A stretch of DNA of 17,121 bases. Origin: Bacillota bacterium (lineage in GTDB: Bacteria > Bacillota > Clostridia > Lachnospirales > Lachnospiraceae). Shown piece by piece: positions 8,174 through 16,055 of the stretch. Position 1 is the first letter of the stretch. Each line of letters begins with the position of its first letter. The DNA is taken from NCBI GenBank assembly GCA_023420935.1, contig JAEZUR010000107.1:1-17121 (forward strand), given 5' to 3'. A program made the position numbers and the translations under genes. Below the pieces are notes generated by a model. The model was not told the origin of the DNA, made no database searches, and saw nothing but the letters and a program-made list of their open reading frames with translations.

Positions 8174-8698
8174 TTATTTTCCTTCGTATTTAATCACGGA
8201 AACAACATCATATCCTTCTAGCTTCTCTCGTCCGTTAAGACCTTCTAATTCCATTAAAAATACTATTTTAACAATTTCACCACCAAGTCCTTCTACTAAT
8301 TTAATAATAGCTTCAATGGTTCCACCTGTTGCAATTAAGTCATCAATAATTACTACTTTACTTCCTGGCTTAATGGAATCTTTATGCATTTCAATAATAG
8401 CAGTGCCATATTCTAAATCATATTCCATTTCCACTGTTTCACATGGTAATTTACCTTTTTTTCGGACTGGAACAAATGCCTTATTTAAATTATACGCAAT
8501 TGGTACACCAAAAATAAATCCTCTGGATTCTGGTCCTAATACAATATCAAAATCTACACCATCCAAGTTAGCTTGCATCTGATCGATTGCCATTTTAAGA
8601 CTATCCTTATCCTGCAAAACACTTGTAACATCACGGAAAACAATTCCTTCCTCTGGAAAATCCGGTATACTTCTTACATAATCTTCTAATTTTTTCAT
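8174..8698 (-). CDS. apt: Adenine phosphoribosyltransferase
   Basis: A 174-residue purine salvage enzyme that makes AMP and pyrophosphate from adenine and PRPP in the cytoplasm. The PRPP-binding loop VVIIDDLIATGGTI lies at 115-128; the N-terminal YVRSIPDFPEEGIVFRD (7-23) and GPESRGFIFG (55-64) segments are hallmark Apt sequences, and KKGKLPCETVEMEY (80-93) is the flexible loop. Length and motifs match the family from end to end. ATG 8698 follows AAGGAG by eight bases. It lies after recJ, as in many Firmicutes, but it has its own strong promoter overlapping the recJ end and a terminator directly after it, so it can be expressed alone. Confidence 0.97.
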   Translation of the reverse strand: MKKLEDYVRSIPDFPEEGIVFRDVTSVLQDKDSLKMAIDQMQANLDGVDFDIVLGPESRGFIFGVPIAYNLNKAFVPVRKKGKLPCETVEMEYDLEYGTAIIEMHKDSIKPGSKVVIIDDLIATGGTIEAIIKLVEGLGGEIVKIVFLMELEGLNGREKLEGYDVVSVIKYEGK

Positions 8699-8786
8699 GG
8701 AATTCGCTCCTTATCTTTCATCCAAATAGGAAAAACACGCATATCTAGCATGCTAATCCGTTCTACAGTATTACTCACAGCTAATC

Positions 8787-8815
8787 ATTATAACAGTATT
8801 TTATACAAATTTCAA
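8787..8815 (-). promoter_or_regulatory. Promoter of apt
   Basis: On the minus strand TTGAAA (8815-8810) and TATAAT (8792-8787) are separated by exactly 17 bp, with an extra TG one base before the -10. The recJ stop codon TGA lies inside the -35 hexamer. The expected transcript start is near 8780, giving a leader of about 80 nt. Confidence 0.75.
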
Positions 8816-10575
8816 CGATAATTCTGAACTATTATTTGTATATTCTCATACCCATTGTATTCATTTATACTTGGATAGTAAATCATATCTAAACAGATTG
8901 GATTCTGTTTGCCAAGATACAAATCTTCCAAGTCACTCCTTGAATATTTTTCACATACATAGGTTTCAAATGGTTCTATGTTACCAAATATCATAGCACA
9001 GTATGTATTGGACTTTGCGGCTGTACTCACCGTTAATTTTAACACATTCCGATTGGCACCCAGTATCTGGGCTTTCTGTAACTTCACATCCTTTAATGCA
9101 AAGAGTGGTTTACTATTCCCTTTTCCATACGGCTCTAACAGATTGATTTCACGTATCAGAGAGAAATTTAATTGTTCTAATGGCAATACCATGTCTGCCG
9201 TAACTTTTGCAATAAAATCATCTTCTACTAAAGTAGTTTGAACGTTCAGGCGTTGCCTCAATTCCGCAACTTTATCATCATCCAGTGACATTCCTGCTGC
9301 CATGGGATGTCCTCCGAAGCGATTTAAAATGTCCTTACATTTACTTAATTCATCAAACATATGATACTGTTCAATGGAACGACCTGATCCTTTTACTCCC
9401 TCTTCACAATTGGTAAGTACAATAGCAGGCTTATTATACCGTTCTCTGATTCTACCCGCTATAATTCCAGCTAGGCTTTCATGACAATCTGTTAAATGAA
9501 CCACCAAAACTTTGTCCATCATAAGACTGGTCTGTTCTATCTGCTCAATTGCATCTTGTAGCCCTTTCGCTGTTAATTCTTTTCTCTGATCATTTAGTTC
9601 TTTCAGCTGTTTTGCCAATTCATTGGCTTCATCCATTGAGTTAGACAATAACATCTTGAGCCCTAGTTTGGCTGATTCCAAACGTCCAGATGCATTGATA
9701 CAAGGTCCTATTACAAATCCCAAATGATACACCGAAAGTTCCTTATCGGATAGACCTGTCTCTTCAAGAAGCGCCCTAAGGCCAAGATTATTTGTATTTT
9801 CTAGTTCTTTTAATCCATTTTTAACTATAATTCTATTTTCATCCGTAAGATCCATTACGTCGCAAACAGTGGCAATAGCAGCAAATTCTAACAATTCTCT
9901 GCTTGCACTTTTCTCAATATGGAATTTTTCATATAAAACTTCTATTAATTTATAGGCTACGACTGCTCCGCAGACAGAGGAAAAAGGATACTGACAATCT
10001 TCTTGTTTTGGATTCACCACAGCATCTGCATTAGGAACTACATAGATTCGTTCCTCGCCTTCTCCCTGATGAGGGACATCATGATGATCTGTTATGATTA
10101 CTGTCATTCCTAATTCTTTGGCCGTATTAATCTCAACACTTGCAGCGATACCATTATCACATGTTATAATTGTGTCAATACCATCCTGTTGGGCTTCTTT
10201 GATAATAGACAGATTGATGCCGTACCCATCTTTAATACGATCTGGTATTTCATAATCGACTAGCGCGCCACATCGGCTTAATGCGGTATATAATTCATAG
10301 GTTGACATTACCCCATCTACGTCATAATCTCCAATAATACGAATTGGCTTCTTGTTGTTAATCTTTTCTATTAATATATTACAAGCACTATCTATGTCTT
10401 TCATCAGCTTCGGGTTATGTAAATTCTCTAAGCTAGGATTTATGTATTCTTCTAATTGCTGATTGCTTTTTATCTCTCTATTTACAATTAATTGGGCTAA
10501 TACTTCACTAATGCCGAATTGCTTGGCAATTAATGCGGTATCAGCCTTTTTATTCTTAATAAACCATTTTTCCAT
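8812..10575 (-). CDS. recJ: Single-stranded-DNA-specific exonuclease RecJ
   Basis: A 587-residue 5'-3' exonuclease of the DHH superfamily, used in recombinational, mismatch and base-excision repair. Metal-binding motifs occur in order: GDYDVDG (82-88), CDNG (139-142), TDHHD (162-166), VVNPK (186-190) and ATVCDVMDL (235-243). The DHHA1 part has INASGRLESA (293-302) and GGHPMAAGMS (421-430). A C-terminal OB-like domain (about 450-587) completes the usual bacterial RecJ architecture, and the length is close to that of Escherichia coli RecJ. ATG 10575 is preceded by a modest AGAGAG ribosome binding site. It is transcribed away from the aldo/keto reductase and leads into apt with no terminator between them. 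Confidence 0.95.
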   Translation of the reverse strand: MEKWFIKNKKADTALIAKQFGISEVLAQLIVNREIKSNQQLEEYINPSLENLHNPKLMKDIDSACNILIEKINNKKPIRIIGDYDVDGVMSTYELYTALSRCGALVDYEIPDRIKDGYGINLSIIKEAQQDGIDTIITCDNGIAASVEINTAKELGMTVIITDHHDVPHQGEGEERIYVVPNADAVVNPKQEDCQYPFSSVCGAVVAYKLIEVLYEKFHIEKSASRELLEFAAIATVCDVMDLTDENRIIVKNGLKELENTNNLGLRALLEETGLSDKELSVYHLGFVIGPCINASGRLESAKLGLKMLLSNSMDEANELAKQLKELNDQRKELTAKGLQDAIEQIEQTSLMMDKVLVVHLTDCHESLAGIIAGRIRERYNKPAIVLTNCEEGVKGSGRSIEQYHMFDELSKCKDILNRFGGHPMAAGMSLDDDKVAELRQRLNVQTTLVEDDFIAKVTADMVLPLEQLNFSLIREINLLEPYGKGNSKPLFALKDVKLQKAQILGANRNVLKLTVSTAAKSNTYCAMIFGNIEPFETYVCEKYSRSDLEDLYLGKQNPICLDMIYYPSINEYNGYENIQIIVQNYR

Positions 10576-10655
10576 GATCTGTACTCTCTTTCATTCCTAA
10601 GTCACAAGTCAGATATAAGTACATTGACTTATAACATAACACTTTATTCATAATA

Positions 10656-10664
10656 AGTATAACA
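10656..10664 (-). promoter_or_regulatory. Possible extended -10 promoter of recJ
   Basis: The minus strand reads TGTTATACT, a TATACT box with the TG extension about 80 bp before the recJ ATG. No clear -35 accompanies it, so this is weak. Confidence 0.35.
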
Positions 10665-10691
10665 TAATACAAAAAAATAGGGAATAATCAA

Positions 10692-10720
10692 TTGTGGACA
10701 CCATCCATTCATGCTATAAT
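10692..10720 (+). promoter_or_regulatory. Promoter of the aldo/keto reductase
   Basis: TTGTGG (10692-10697) and a perfect TATAAT (10715-10720) are 17 bp apart, and TGC precedes the -10 as an extended element. The expected start near 10727 gives a leader of about 95 nt. It diverges from recJ. Confidence 0.6.
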
Positions 10721-10821
10721 TAATGGGTATTTTTAACTACTACTGAATTTTATTATTCATAACTATTCTAATTAACTACTACTTTTTGACTACAACTTAT
10801 CTTAACTTACGGAGGGATGTT

Positions 10822-11940
10822 ATGTTTTATAAACAATACGGGAATACCGATATGAAAGTATCTGCTATTGGTATGGGATGCATGCGATACAATGATGAAG
10901 ATGTTAAGGCTGGACGCTTTGAAAAATGTGCCGAAACTACATTATATGCACATGAAAAAGGGATTAACTACTTTGATACTGCTCCTTTTTATTGTGACGA
11001 TAAAAGTGAGATTATAACTGGAATTGCCCTATCTCAACTTCCAAGAGATAGCTATTATATATCATCTAAGACTAACATTGGTACCACAGGTGGCAAAGGT
11101 ACCTATGATGATTTTAGACGTAGATTAGAAACTAGTTTAACAAGATTAAAAGTAGATTATCTTGATTTCTATCATTTATGGTGTGTACTTAGCTTAGAAT
11201 CTTTTGAGAAAGAATGTAATGCCCTTTATAAATTCTTTGAACAAGTTAAATCAGAAGGTCTTATTCGAAATATTGTATTTTCTTCTCATATGCAAGGAAA
11301 TGATCTAGAAGGAGCCATTGAAAAAGATTTATTCAAAGGAATGTTGATTGGATACAATGCGCTTAATTATCGTTTCCGCCAAACTGGTATTGAAGCTGCC
11401 TACAACAAAGGTATGGGAGTTGTGGTTATGAATCCATTAGGAGGCGGATTAATCCCTAATAATCCAGATACCTTCTCTTACCTTACTCAAGGAACTGATT
11501 TAAATGTAGCACAAGCTGCCCTTCGATTTGTAGCTTCACACAAAGAGATTACAATCACCTTAGCAGGTTGCACCACAAAGGAACATGTAGATGATGCATG
11601 TAAAGCTGTGGAAAATCTAGAAGAAAAACCAGCAAGTATTATCTGTGAAGAATATGAGAACAAAGGGGTTGCACTTAACAACCTTTGTACTGGATGTGGC
11701 TATTGCAAAAAATGTCCAAAGATGATTGATATTCCAAAATACCTGGATGCGTATAATGAACATTTACTAGGAAATAGTTTAACAGATCGTCTTGCATACC
11801 ATTGGGGTATCAGTGAGGAGTCTGCAGCGGAATGTATTCGTTGTGGTAAATGCGAAACATTGTGTACACAGCACCTTCCTATTATGGAACGTCTAGGGGA
11901 AGTTGTAACACAGGTAAGAAGCAAAGCTGCTAGTAAATAA
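10822..11940 (+). CDS. Aldo/keto reductase with two C-terminal 4Fe-4S motifs
   Basis: A 372-residue oxidoreductase. The N-terminal 270 residues form the aldo/keto reductase barrel: FDTAPFY (51-57, with Asp52 and Tyr57 as catalytic candidates), SSKTNIG (Lys83) and DFYHLW (His118), completing the catalytic tetrad. Near the C-terminus are two cysteine motifs, CTGCGYCKKCP (289-299) and CIRCGKCETLC (338-348), the second a classic ferredoxin CxxCxxCxxxC, so electrons probably pass via 4Fe-4S clusters rather than only NAD(P)H. This ferredoxin-type subfamily is common in anaerobes and its substrates are largely undefined. ATG 10822 follows GGAGGG at a normal distance; an in-frame ATG 12 codons earlier has no ribosome binding site. 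It is monocistronic, with its own promoter, and converges on scfB. Confidence 0.92.
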   Translation: MFYKQYGNTDMKVSAIGMGCMRYNDEDVKAGRFEKCAETTLYAHEKGINYFDTAPFYCDDKSEIITGIALSQLPRDSYYISSKTNIGTTGGKGTYDDFRRRLETSLTRLKVDYLDFYHLWCVLSLESFEKECNALYKFFEQVKSEGLIRNIVFSSHMQGNDLEGAIEKDLFKGMLIGYNALNYRFRQTGIEAAYNKGMGVVVMNPLGGGLIPNNPDTFSYLTQGTDLNVAQAALRFVASHKEITITLAGCTTKEHVDDACKAVENLEEKPASIICEEYENKGVALNNLCTGCGYCKKCPKMIDIPKYLDAYNEHLLGNSLTDRLAYHWGISEESAAECIRCGKCETLCTQHLPIMERLGEVVTQVRSKAASK

Positions 11941-11966
11941 TTGAGTTCAATTATTATTGTAATTAC

Positions 11967-12263
11967 ATGATGTTGGGATCAAGATCGCTTTTGTAAAAGT
12001 TCATGTGTCAATTTGCAAAAATTAATTTTCTCATAAAGTGATACTCAACCTAGTTCGCTTCGCAACACGCTCTCGCTTGGATGAAGTTCGTAGTGGTACG
12101 TAAGGCCTACAAAACAGGCCTCGGTTCTAAAGTACAGAACCTAAGTACCAACGACTTCATAACAGTTGCTCTTCAAACTAGGTTGTGTATCACTTAAGTA
12201 AGTTTTTGGCTGTGCAAATTGACAATTCAAGGTTATTCAAAGGGCTTATGAAAACAACATCAT
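11967..12263. repeat. Long palindromic repeat element B (MITE-like)
   Basis: About 297 bp in which the left half pairs with the right half in blocks. The terminal 9 bp, ATGATGTTG (11967-11975 with 12255-12263), are perfect; 12006-12017 pairs with 12213-12224 over 12 bp; 12036-12055 pairs with 12176-12195 over 20 bp with one mismatch. The apex carries two small hairpins, AGGCC/GGCCT (12103-12107, 12117-12121) and GGTTCT/AGAACC (12123-12128, 12136-12141). The trinucleotide TAC flanks both ends (11964-11966, 12264-12266), possibly a target duplication. A related copy begins at 16872. It encodes no protein and starts 26 bp after the reductase stop codon. Confidence 0.85.
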
Positions 12264-12337
12264 TACATAAATAATAAAAAAAATAATATAATTGTGTAGG
12301 TATATTGATAATTACTGTCCAACAACTATATTAGGCC

Positions 12338-12435
12338 AAAAAAGGAAGCTGTCTTAAAGTGAAGTCTGCTCCAAATGATAGATATTTTTACTAACATGTG
12401 GAGCAGAGTTCATCCTATAGAGGGCTTCCCTTTTT
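12338..12435. terminator. Large bidirectional terminator between the convergent reductase and scfB
   Basis: An outer stem pairs AAAAAAGGAAGC (12338-12349) with GCTTCCCTTTTT (12424-12435), leaving a T-run on either strand. A second stem pairs 12360-12377 with 12395-12412 (16 of 18). It therefore suits termination of both scfB on the minus strand and the reductase on the plus strand. It lies 38 bp beyond the scfB stop. Confidence 0.8.
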
Positions 12436-12473
12436 GTATGTATGATTTAATTGTAAGGTTATCGACTACCTGA

Positions 12474-13850
12474 TTACTCTTCTGCTTCCGCAGCTTTTAT
12501 CATAATGGCACATTCCACACGTTTTTTCTGTAGTTCACATCCAATATCATAGGCATCATTTATGTTACCATGGAAGTTATAGGAATTGGCTGCGCAACCA
12601 CCACTGCAGTAGAATCTTGCAAAACAATCTCTACATTTTTCCTTAGCGTAGACATTACAACATTTGAATTCATCGCGAAGTTCTGTTGTTTCCACACCAT
12701 GGAATACATCTCCCATTTTAAATTCTGTGTGACCAACAAATTGGTGACATGGATACAAATCACCCCATGGGGTAACTGCCAAGTACTCCGTTCCTGATCC
12801 ACAACCAGATAAACGTTTCGCTACACATGGACCACCACTTAAGTCTACCATAAAGTGGAAGAAATTAAATCCGTTTCCTTCTTTCTTTCTCTTGATGATT
12901 TCTTTGGCTAATCTATCATATTCCTCAAATACAACCGGGATATCTTCTTCAGTAATGGCATATGGTTCATTGTCCTGTGCTACAACTGGTTCTACTGAGA
13001 TCTGTTTAAAACCTAAGTCTGCTAGATGTAAAACATCCTTGGAGAAATCTAGATTATTATGAGTAAAGGTTCCTCTTACATAATAATTATTCTGATTTCT
13101 GCTTTCCGCTAAATCCACAAACTTTGGTAATATTAATTCATAACTACCTTTACCATTACGAGAAGGGCGCATAAAATCATGAATTTCTTTTCGTCCATCA
13201 ATACTAAGTACTACATTCGCCATCTCTTTATTGGCAAATTCTATGATATCTTGATTCAAGAGAACTCCATTAGTTGTTAGGGTAAATCGGAAATTCTTAT
13301 TATGTAGCTTTTCTTGTTCTCTTCCGTATTCTACTAACTTCTTCACCACATCAAAATTCATTAACGGTTCACCACCAAAGAAATCCACTTCTAGGTTTTT
13401 ACGGTTGCCAGAGTTAGCTATTAGGAAATCAAGTGCTTGTTTTCCAACTTCATAACTCATTAAGGAACGGTCACCCTGATATTCTCCTTCTTCTGCAAAG
13501 CAATATCTGCATGCTAAGTTGCAATCATGGGCAATATGTAAACAGAGAGCTTTTACTACAGTTTCTCTCTTCTTAAAATCCATTATATAATCTTTATAAA
13601 TATCTTCTGTAAATAAATTACCTTCTGCTTTTAGTTCTTCAATATCTGAAAATACTTCTTCGATATCTTCTTTTGTTACTACTTGCTCTGTGTTATTATA
13701 TTTAGCAAGCATCTGTTCTATAATTGATTCTTTATCCTCTGTTTCGTAGAGTCCAATCACATCATATCCTAAATCATCTACTACATGTACACATCCACTG
13801 TTCACATCTAAGACTATATTGTATCCGTTATTTTTGTACTGATGAACCAC
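12474..13850 (-). CDS. scfB: SCIFF peptide maturase, radical SAM/SPASM thioether synthase
   Basis: A 458-residue radical SAM enzyme. The 4Fe-4S/SAM motif CNLACRYC gives Cys110, Cys114 and Cys117. The C-terminal region holds a SPASM-type set of about eleven cysteines (342 to 447, including CHQF, CRDCFARFYCSGGC), expected to bind two auxiliary clusters. The N-terminal ~100 residues are the peptide-recognition part. Family knowledge: the Clostridium thermocellum homologue CteB makes a Cys-Thr thioether in its SCIFF peptide. GTG 13850 is chosen because AAAGGAG lies seven bases upstream and VHQYKNNGYNIVLDVNSG is where family members begin; the frame is open 28 codons further, but those codons come from the flanking palindrome. 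The precursor gene scfA is 228 bp upstream on the same strand. Confidence 0.93.
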   Translation of the reverse strand: MVHQYKNNGYNIVLDVNSGCVHVVDDLGYDVIGLYETEDKESIIEQMLAKYNNTEQVVTKEDIEEVFSDIEELKAEGNLFTEDIYKDYIMDFKKRETVVKALCLHIAHDCNLACRYCFAEEGEYQGDRSLMSYEVGKQALDFLIANSGNRKNLEVDFFGGEPLMNFDVVKKLVEYGREQEKLHNKNFRFTLTTNGVLLNQDIIEFANKEMANVVLSIDGRKEIHDFMRPSRNGKGSYELILPKFVDLAESRNQNNYYVRGTFTHNNLDFSKDVLHLADLGFKQISVEPVVAQDNEPYAITEEDIPVVFEEYDRLAKEIIKRKKEGNGFNFFHFMVDLSGGPCVAKRLSGCGSGTEYLAVTPWGDLYPCHQFVGHTEFKMGDVFHGVETTELRDEFKCCNVYAKEKCRDCFARFYCSGGCAANSYNFHGNINDAYDIGCELQKKRVECAIMIKAAEAEE

Positions 13851-13873
13851 TTTACTGCTCCTTTCATATAAAA

Positions 13874-14038
13874 GCCTATCAAGGCAATTGCGACACATAA
13901 ACTGTACTGAAGTTATCGACACAACAGATATCATTCCTCTGCTTCAACGCTCCGCTTAACTTACGCTTTGGAATGCTATCTGTTGTGTCGATAACTCAAT
14001 ATAAAAGAATGAGTCTCGCAATTACCTGAAAGCCTATC
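13874..14038. repeat. Long palindrome E between scfA and scfB
   Basis: The inner arms 13912-13937 and 13970-13995 pair at 25 of 26 positions around a 32-nt loop. An outer stem pairs around 13882-13893 with the AATTACCT-containing stretch at about 14018-14029. Together they span about 160 bp and fill nearly all the space between the two SCIFF genes, ending about 14 bp before the scfB ribosome binding site. There is no long T-run after the stem, so it is not a standard terminator, but it would form a very stable structure in the scfA-scfB transcript. Confidence 0.85.
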
Positions 14039-14050
14039 TTACATGTAATA

Positions 14051-14072
14051 AGCAGCGACTAATGTCGCTGCT
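14051..14072 (-). terminator. Compact hairpin just after scfA
   Basis: A perfect 9-bp stem, AGCAGCGAC/GTCGCTGCT, with a 4-nt loop lies six bases after the scfA stop codon. Only TATTACATG follows, not a T-run, so it may be a weak terminator or a 3'-end stabiliser for a short scfA transcript. Confidence 0.6.
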
Positions 14073-14078
14073 TATGTA

Positions 14079-14222
14079 TTAGTTGTTGTTTTCACAGCTC
14101 TGATTTCCTACTGTGCAAGAAGTTTTACAAGCTGATTGGCAAGAAGTTTGACATTCTCCACATCCGCCTTTTTTCATTGTATCTTTTAAATTTCTTGTGT
14201 TTAAAGTCTTAATACGTTTCAC
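14079..14222 (-). CDS. scfA: SCIFF ranthipeptide precursor (six cysteines)
   Basis: A 47-residue peptide. The N-terminal 20 residues form a basic leader (MKRIKTLNTRNLKDTMKKGG), and the core contains six cysteines at 21, 24, 28, 32, 36 and 43 in the near-invariant CGECQTSCQSACKTSC arrangement, followed by TVGNQSCENNN. The start is GTG 14222, eight bases after a perfect GGAGGT; the ATG at 14228 is in frame but only two bases from that site. With this start the residues equivalent to the Cys32-Thr37 thioether reported for Clostridium thermocellum CteA fall at exactly 32 and 37. It has its own promoter and precedes its maturase scfB. SCIFF peptides are nearly universal in Clostridia, and their role is not settled. 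Confidence 0.95.
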   Translation of the reverse strand: MKRIKTLNTRNLKDTMKKGGCGECQTSCQSACKTSCTVGNQSCENNN

Positions 14223-14260
14223 TGACATGTACCTCCTTTATCAAATCAATTACTTTTGCA

Positions 14261-14269
14261 ATTATATCA
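14261..14269 (-). promoter_or_regulatory. Extended -10 promoter of scfA
   Basis: The minus strand reads TGATATAAT, a perfect TATAAT with TG extension. The predicted start near 14254 leaves a short leader of about 30 nt, with the ribosome binding site at 14231-14236. A poor -35 (TTCCAA) is present at 17 bp. Confidence 0.6.
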
Positions 14270-14315
14270 TATATTTTCCTCTATTGGAAGAGTTTTTTTC
14301 TATGCTAATACTTGC

Positions 14316-15905
14316 TTAGTTCTTACCAAACTCAGATAAACGAAGCTCTTCGTTACGCTCTAGAACTGTCTTTATACTCCAAGGATGAGTAAATAATAAA
14401 AGAGGATTTCCCTTTAAATCTTTAATTTTCTTCGTATCGGAAGTTACACTTAGGCGATTCACGTCGATATCCTTGTTCTCAATCCAACGAATGTGTTCGT
14501 ATGCAAGAGGTTCCATACGGATCTCTACGTTATATTCAAAGTCCAGTCTGAATTTCAATACATCAAACTGAAGCACACCAACTACACCAACGATAATCTC
14601 TTCCATACCAGTATTATACTCTTGGAAGATCTGAATCGCACCTTCTTGGGCAATCTGTTCGATACCTTTAATAAACTGCTTTCTCTTCATGGTATCCACT
14701 TGTCTTACTTTCGCAAAATGCTCCGGAGCGAAAGTAGGAATACCTTCATATTCAAATTTATTATTATTCGTACAAAGAGTATCTCCAATGGAGAAAATAC
14801 CTGGATCAAACACACCAATAATATCACCAGCATATGCTTCTTCAATATGCTTTCTCTCCTGCGCCATCATCTGCTGTGGCTGAGATAAACGAATCTTCTT
14901 ACCACCTTGCACATGATAAACTTCCATTCCTGCTTCAAACTTACCAGAACAGATTCTCATAAATGTAATTCTATCTCTGTGTGCTTTATTCATATTAGCC
15001 TGAATCTTAAAAACAAAGGCTGAAAAGTCTTCACTAAAGGCATCTACAATGCCTTCATTGGACATTCTTGGAAGTGGTGCTGTTGTCATTTGTAAGAAAT
15101 GCTTTAAAAAGGTCTCTACACCAAAGTTCGTTAACGCAGAACCAAAGAATACAGGAGATAGCTTTCCAGCTCTAATCTGTTCAATATCATATTCGTCACT
15201 AGCACCGTCTAATAACTCGATCTCTTCCACTAAAATATCATGGTTTTCTTTTCCAATCAAATCATCAAGTCCTGGATCACCAAGTTCCGCTTCGATTGAT
15301 TCCACTTCTTTTTGTCCATTGTTAGCAGCCATAAATCTTGTAATTTTCTGAGTTTGTCTATCATATACCCCTTTAAAATTCTTACCAGATCCGATTGGCC
15401 AGTTAATAGGACATGTTTGAATTCCTAAGACATTTTCAATCTCACCAATTAATTCAAATGGGTCATTAGCTTCACGATCCATTTTGTTAATGAATGTAAA
15501 GATTGGAATTCCACGCATTACACAAACCTTAAAGAGCTTAATAGTTTGTGCTTCTACACCTTTAGAACCATCAATTACCATGACTGCTGAATCTGCTGCC
15601 ATTAAGGTACGGTAGGTATCCTCCGAGAAGTCCTGATGTCCTGGTGTATCCAAAATATTGATACAGTAACCATCATAATTAAACTGCATTACTGATGAGG
15701 TTACCGAGATTCCTCTTTCTTTCTCAATCTCCATCCAGTCTGAAACTGCATGCTTTGCAGTCTTACGACCCTTAACAGAACCGGCAAGATTAATGGCTCC
15801 ACCATATAATAAGAATTTTTCCGTCAAGGTTGTTTTACCTGCATCGGGATGAGAGATTATGGCAAAGGTTCTTCTTTTTTCAACTTCATTACGAAACGCT
15901 GACAA
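14316..15905 (-). CDS. prfC: Peptide chain release factor 3
   Basis: A 529-residue translational GTPase that recycles class I release factors from the ribosome after termination. G-motifs are in place: G1 SHPDAGKTT (18-26), the switch region ERGISVTSS (63-71), G3 DTPGH (86-90) and G4 NKMD (140-143). The rest matches RF3 domains II and III, including IRWIENKDIDVNRL near the C-terminus, and the length equals the family norm. The start is TTG 15905, eight bases after AGGAGG, with no in-frame ATG close by. It lies upstream of scfA on the same strand; only a weak hairpin separates it from the scfA promoter, so some read-through into the SCIFF genes is possible. Confidence 0.96.
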   Translation of the reverse strand: MSAFRNEVEKRRTFAIISHPDAGKTTLTEKFLLYGGAINLAGSVKGRKTAKHAVSDWMEIEKERGISVTSSVMQFNYDGYCINILDTPGHQDFSEDTYRTLMAADSAVMVIDGSKGVEAQTIKLFKVCVMRGIPIFTFINKMDREANDPFELIGEIENVLGIQTCPINWPIGSGKNFKGVYDRQTQKITRFMAANNGQKEVESIEAELGDPGLDDLIGKENHDILVEEIELLDGASDEYDIEQIRAGKLSPVFFGSALTNFGVETFLKHFLQMTTAPLPRMSNEGIVDAFSEDFSAFVFKIQANMNKAHRDRITFMRICSGKFEAGMEVYHVQGGKKIRLSQPQQMMAQERKHIEEAYAGDIIGVFDPGIFSIGDTLCTNNNKFEYEGIPTFAPEHFAKVRQVDTMKRKQFIKGIEQIAQEGAIQIFQEYNTGMEEIIVGVVGVLQFDVLKFRLDFEYNVEIRMEPLAYEHIRWIENKDIDVNRLSVTSDTKKIKDLKGNPLLLFTHPWSIKTVLERNEELRLSEFGKN

Positions 15906-15976
15906 GTTATTTTCCTCCTAAATTGCTTTTTCATCTATGTTATTTGATTAAAGTTCTCATTTTTTATCTACTACAT

Positions 15977-16017
15977 AAAAACAGGTAGTCCTGACCATTC
16001 CGCCTAGAACCACCCGT
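15977..16017 (-). terminator. Intrinsic terminator after the small HTH gene
   Basis: On the minus strand ACGGGTGGTTCT (16017-16006) pairs with AGGACTACCTGT (15992-15981) over 12 positions, nine Watson-Crick and three G-U, followed by TTTT. It separates the small helix-turn-helix gene from prfC. Confidence 0.8.
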
Positions 16018-16055
16018 TCATTCTATAATACCTAAAGCTTCATTGTCAAGGACTT

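Noticed and set aside
11967..12263. CRISPR array or insertion sequence
   Set aside because: There are no regularly spaced direct repeats and no transposase; the structure is an inverted, not direct, repeat.
11964..12266. TAC flanks of element B as proven target duplication
   Set aside because: Three bases match by chance often; reported only as possible.
13851..13934. N-terminal 28-residue extension of scfB (beginning MISVVSITSV)
   Set aside because: It is encoded by the palindrome and spacer, lacks a ribosome binding site, and the family begins at the GTG 13850 with a good AAAGGAG.
14493..14888. 131-codon open frame antisense to prfC
   Set aside because: It lies wholly inside the well-supported prfC gene on the other strand, has no recognisable domain and is a frame shadow.
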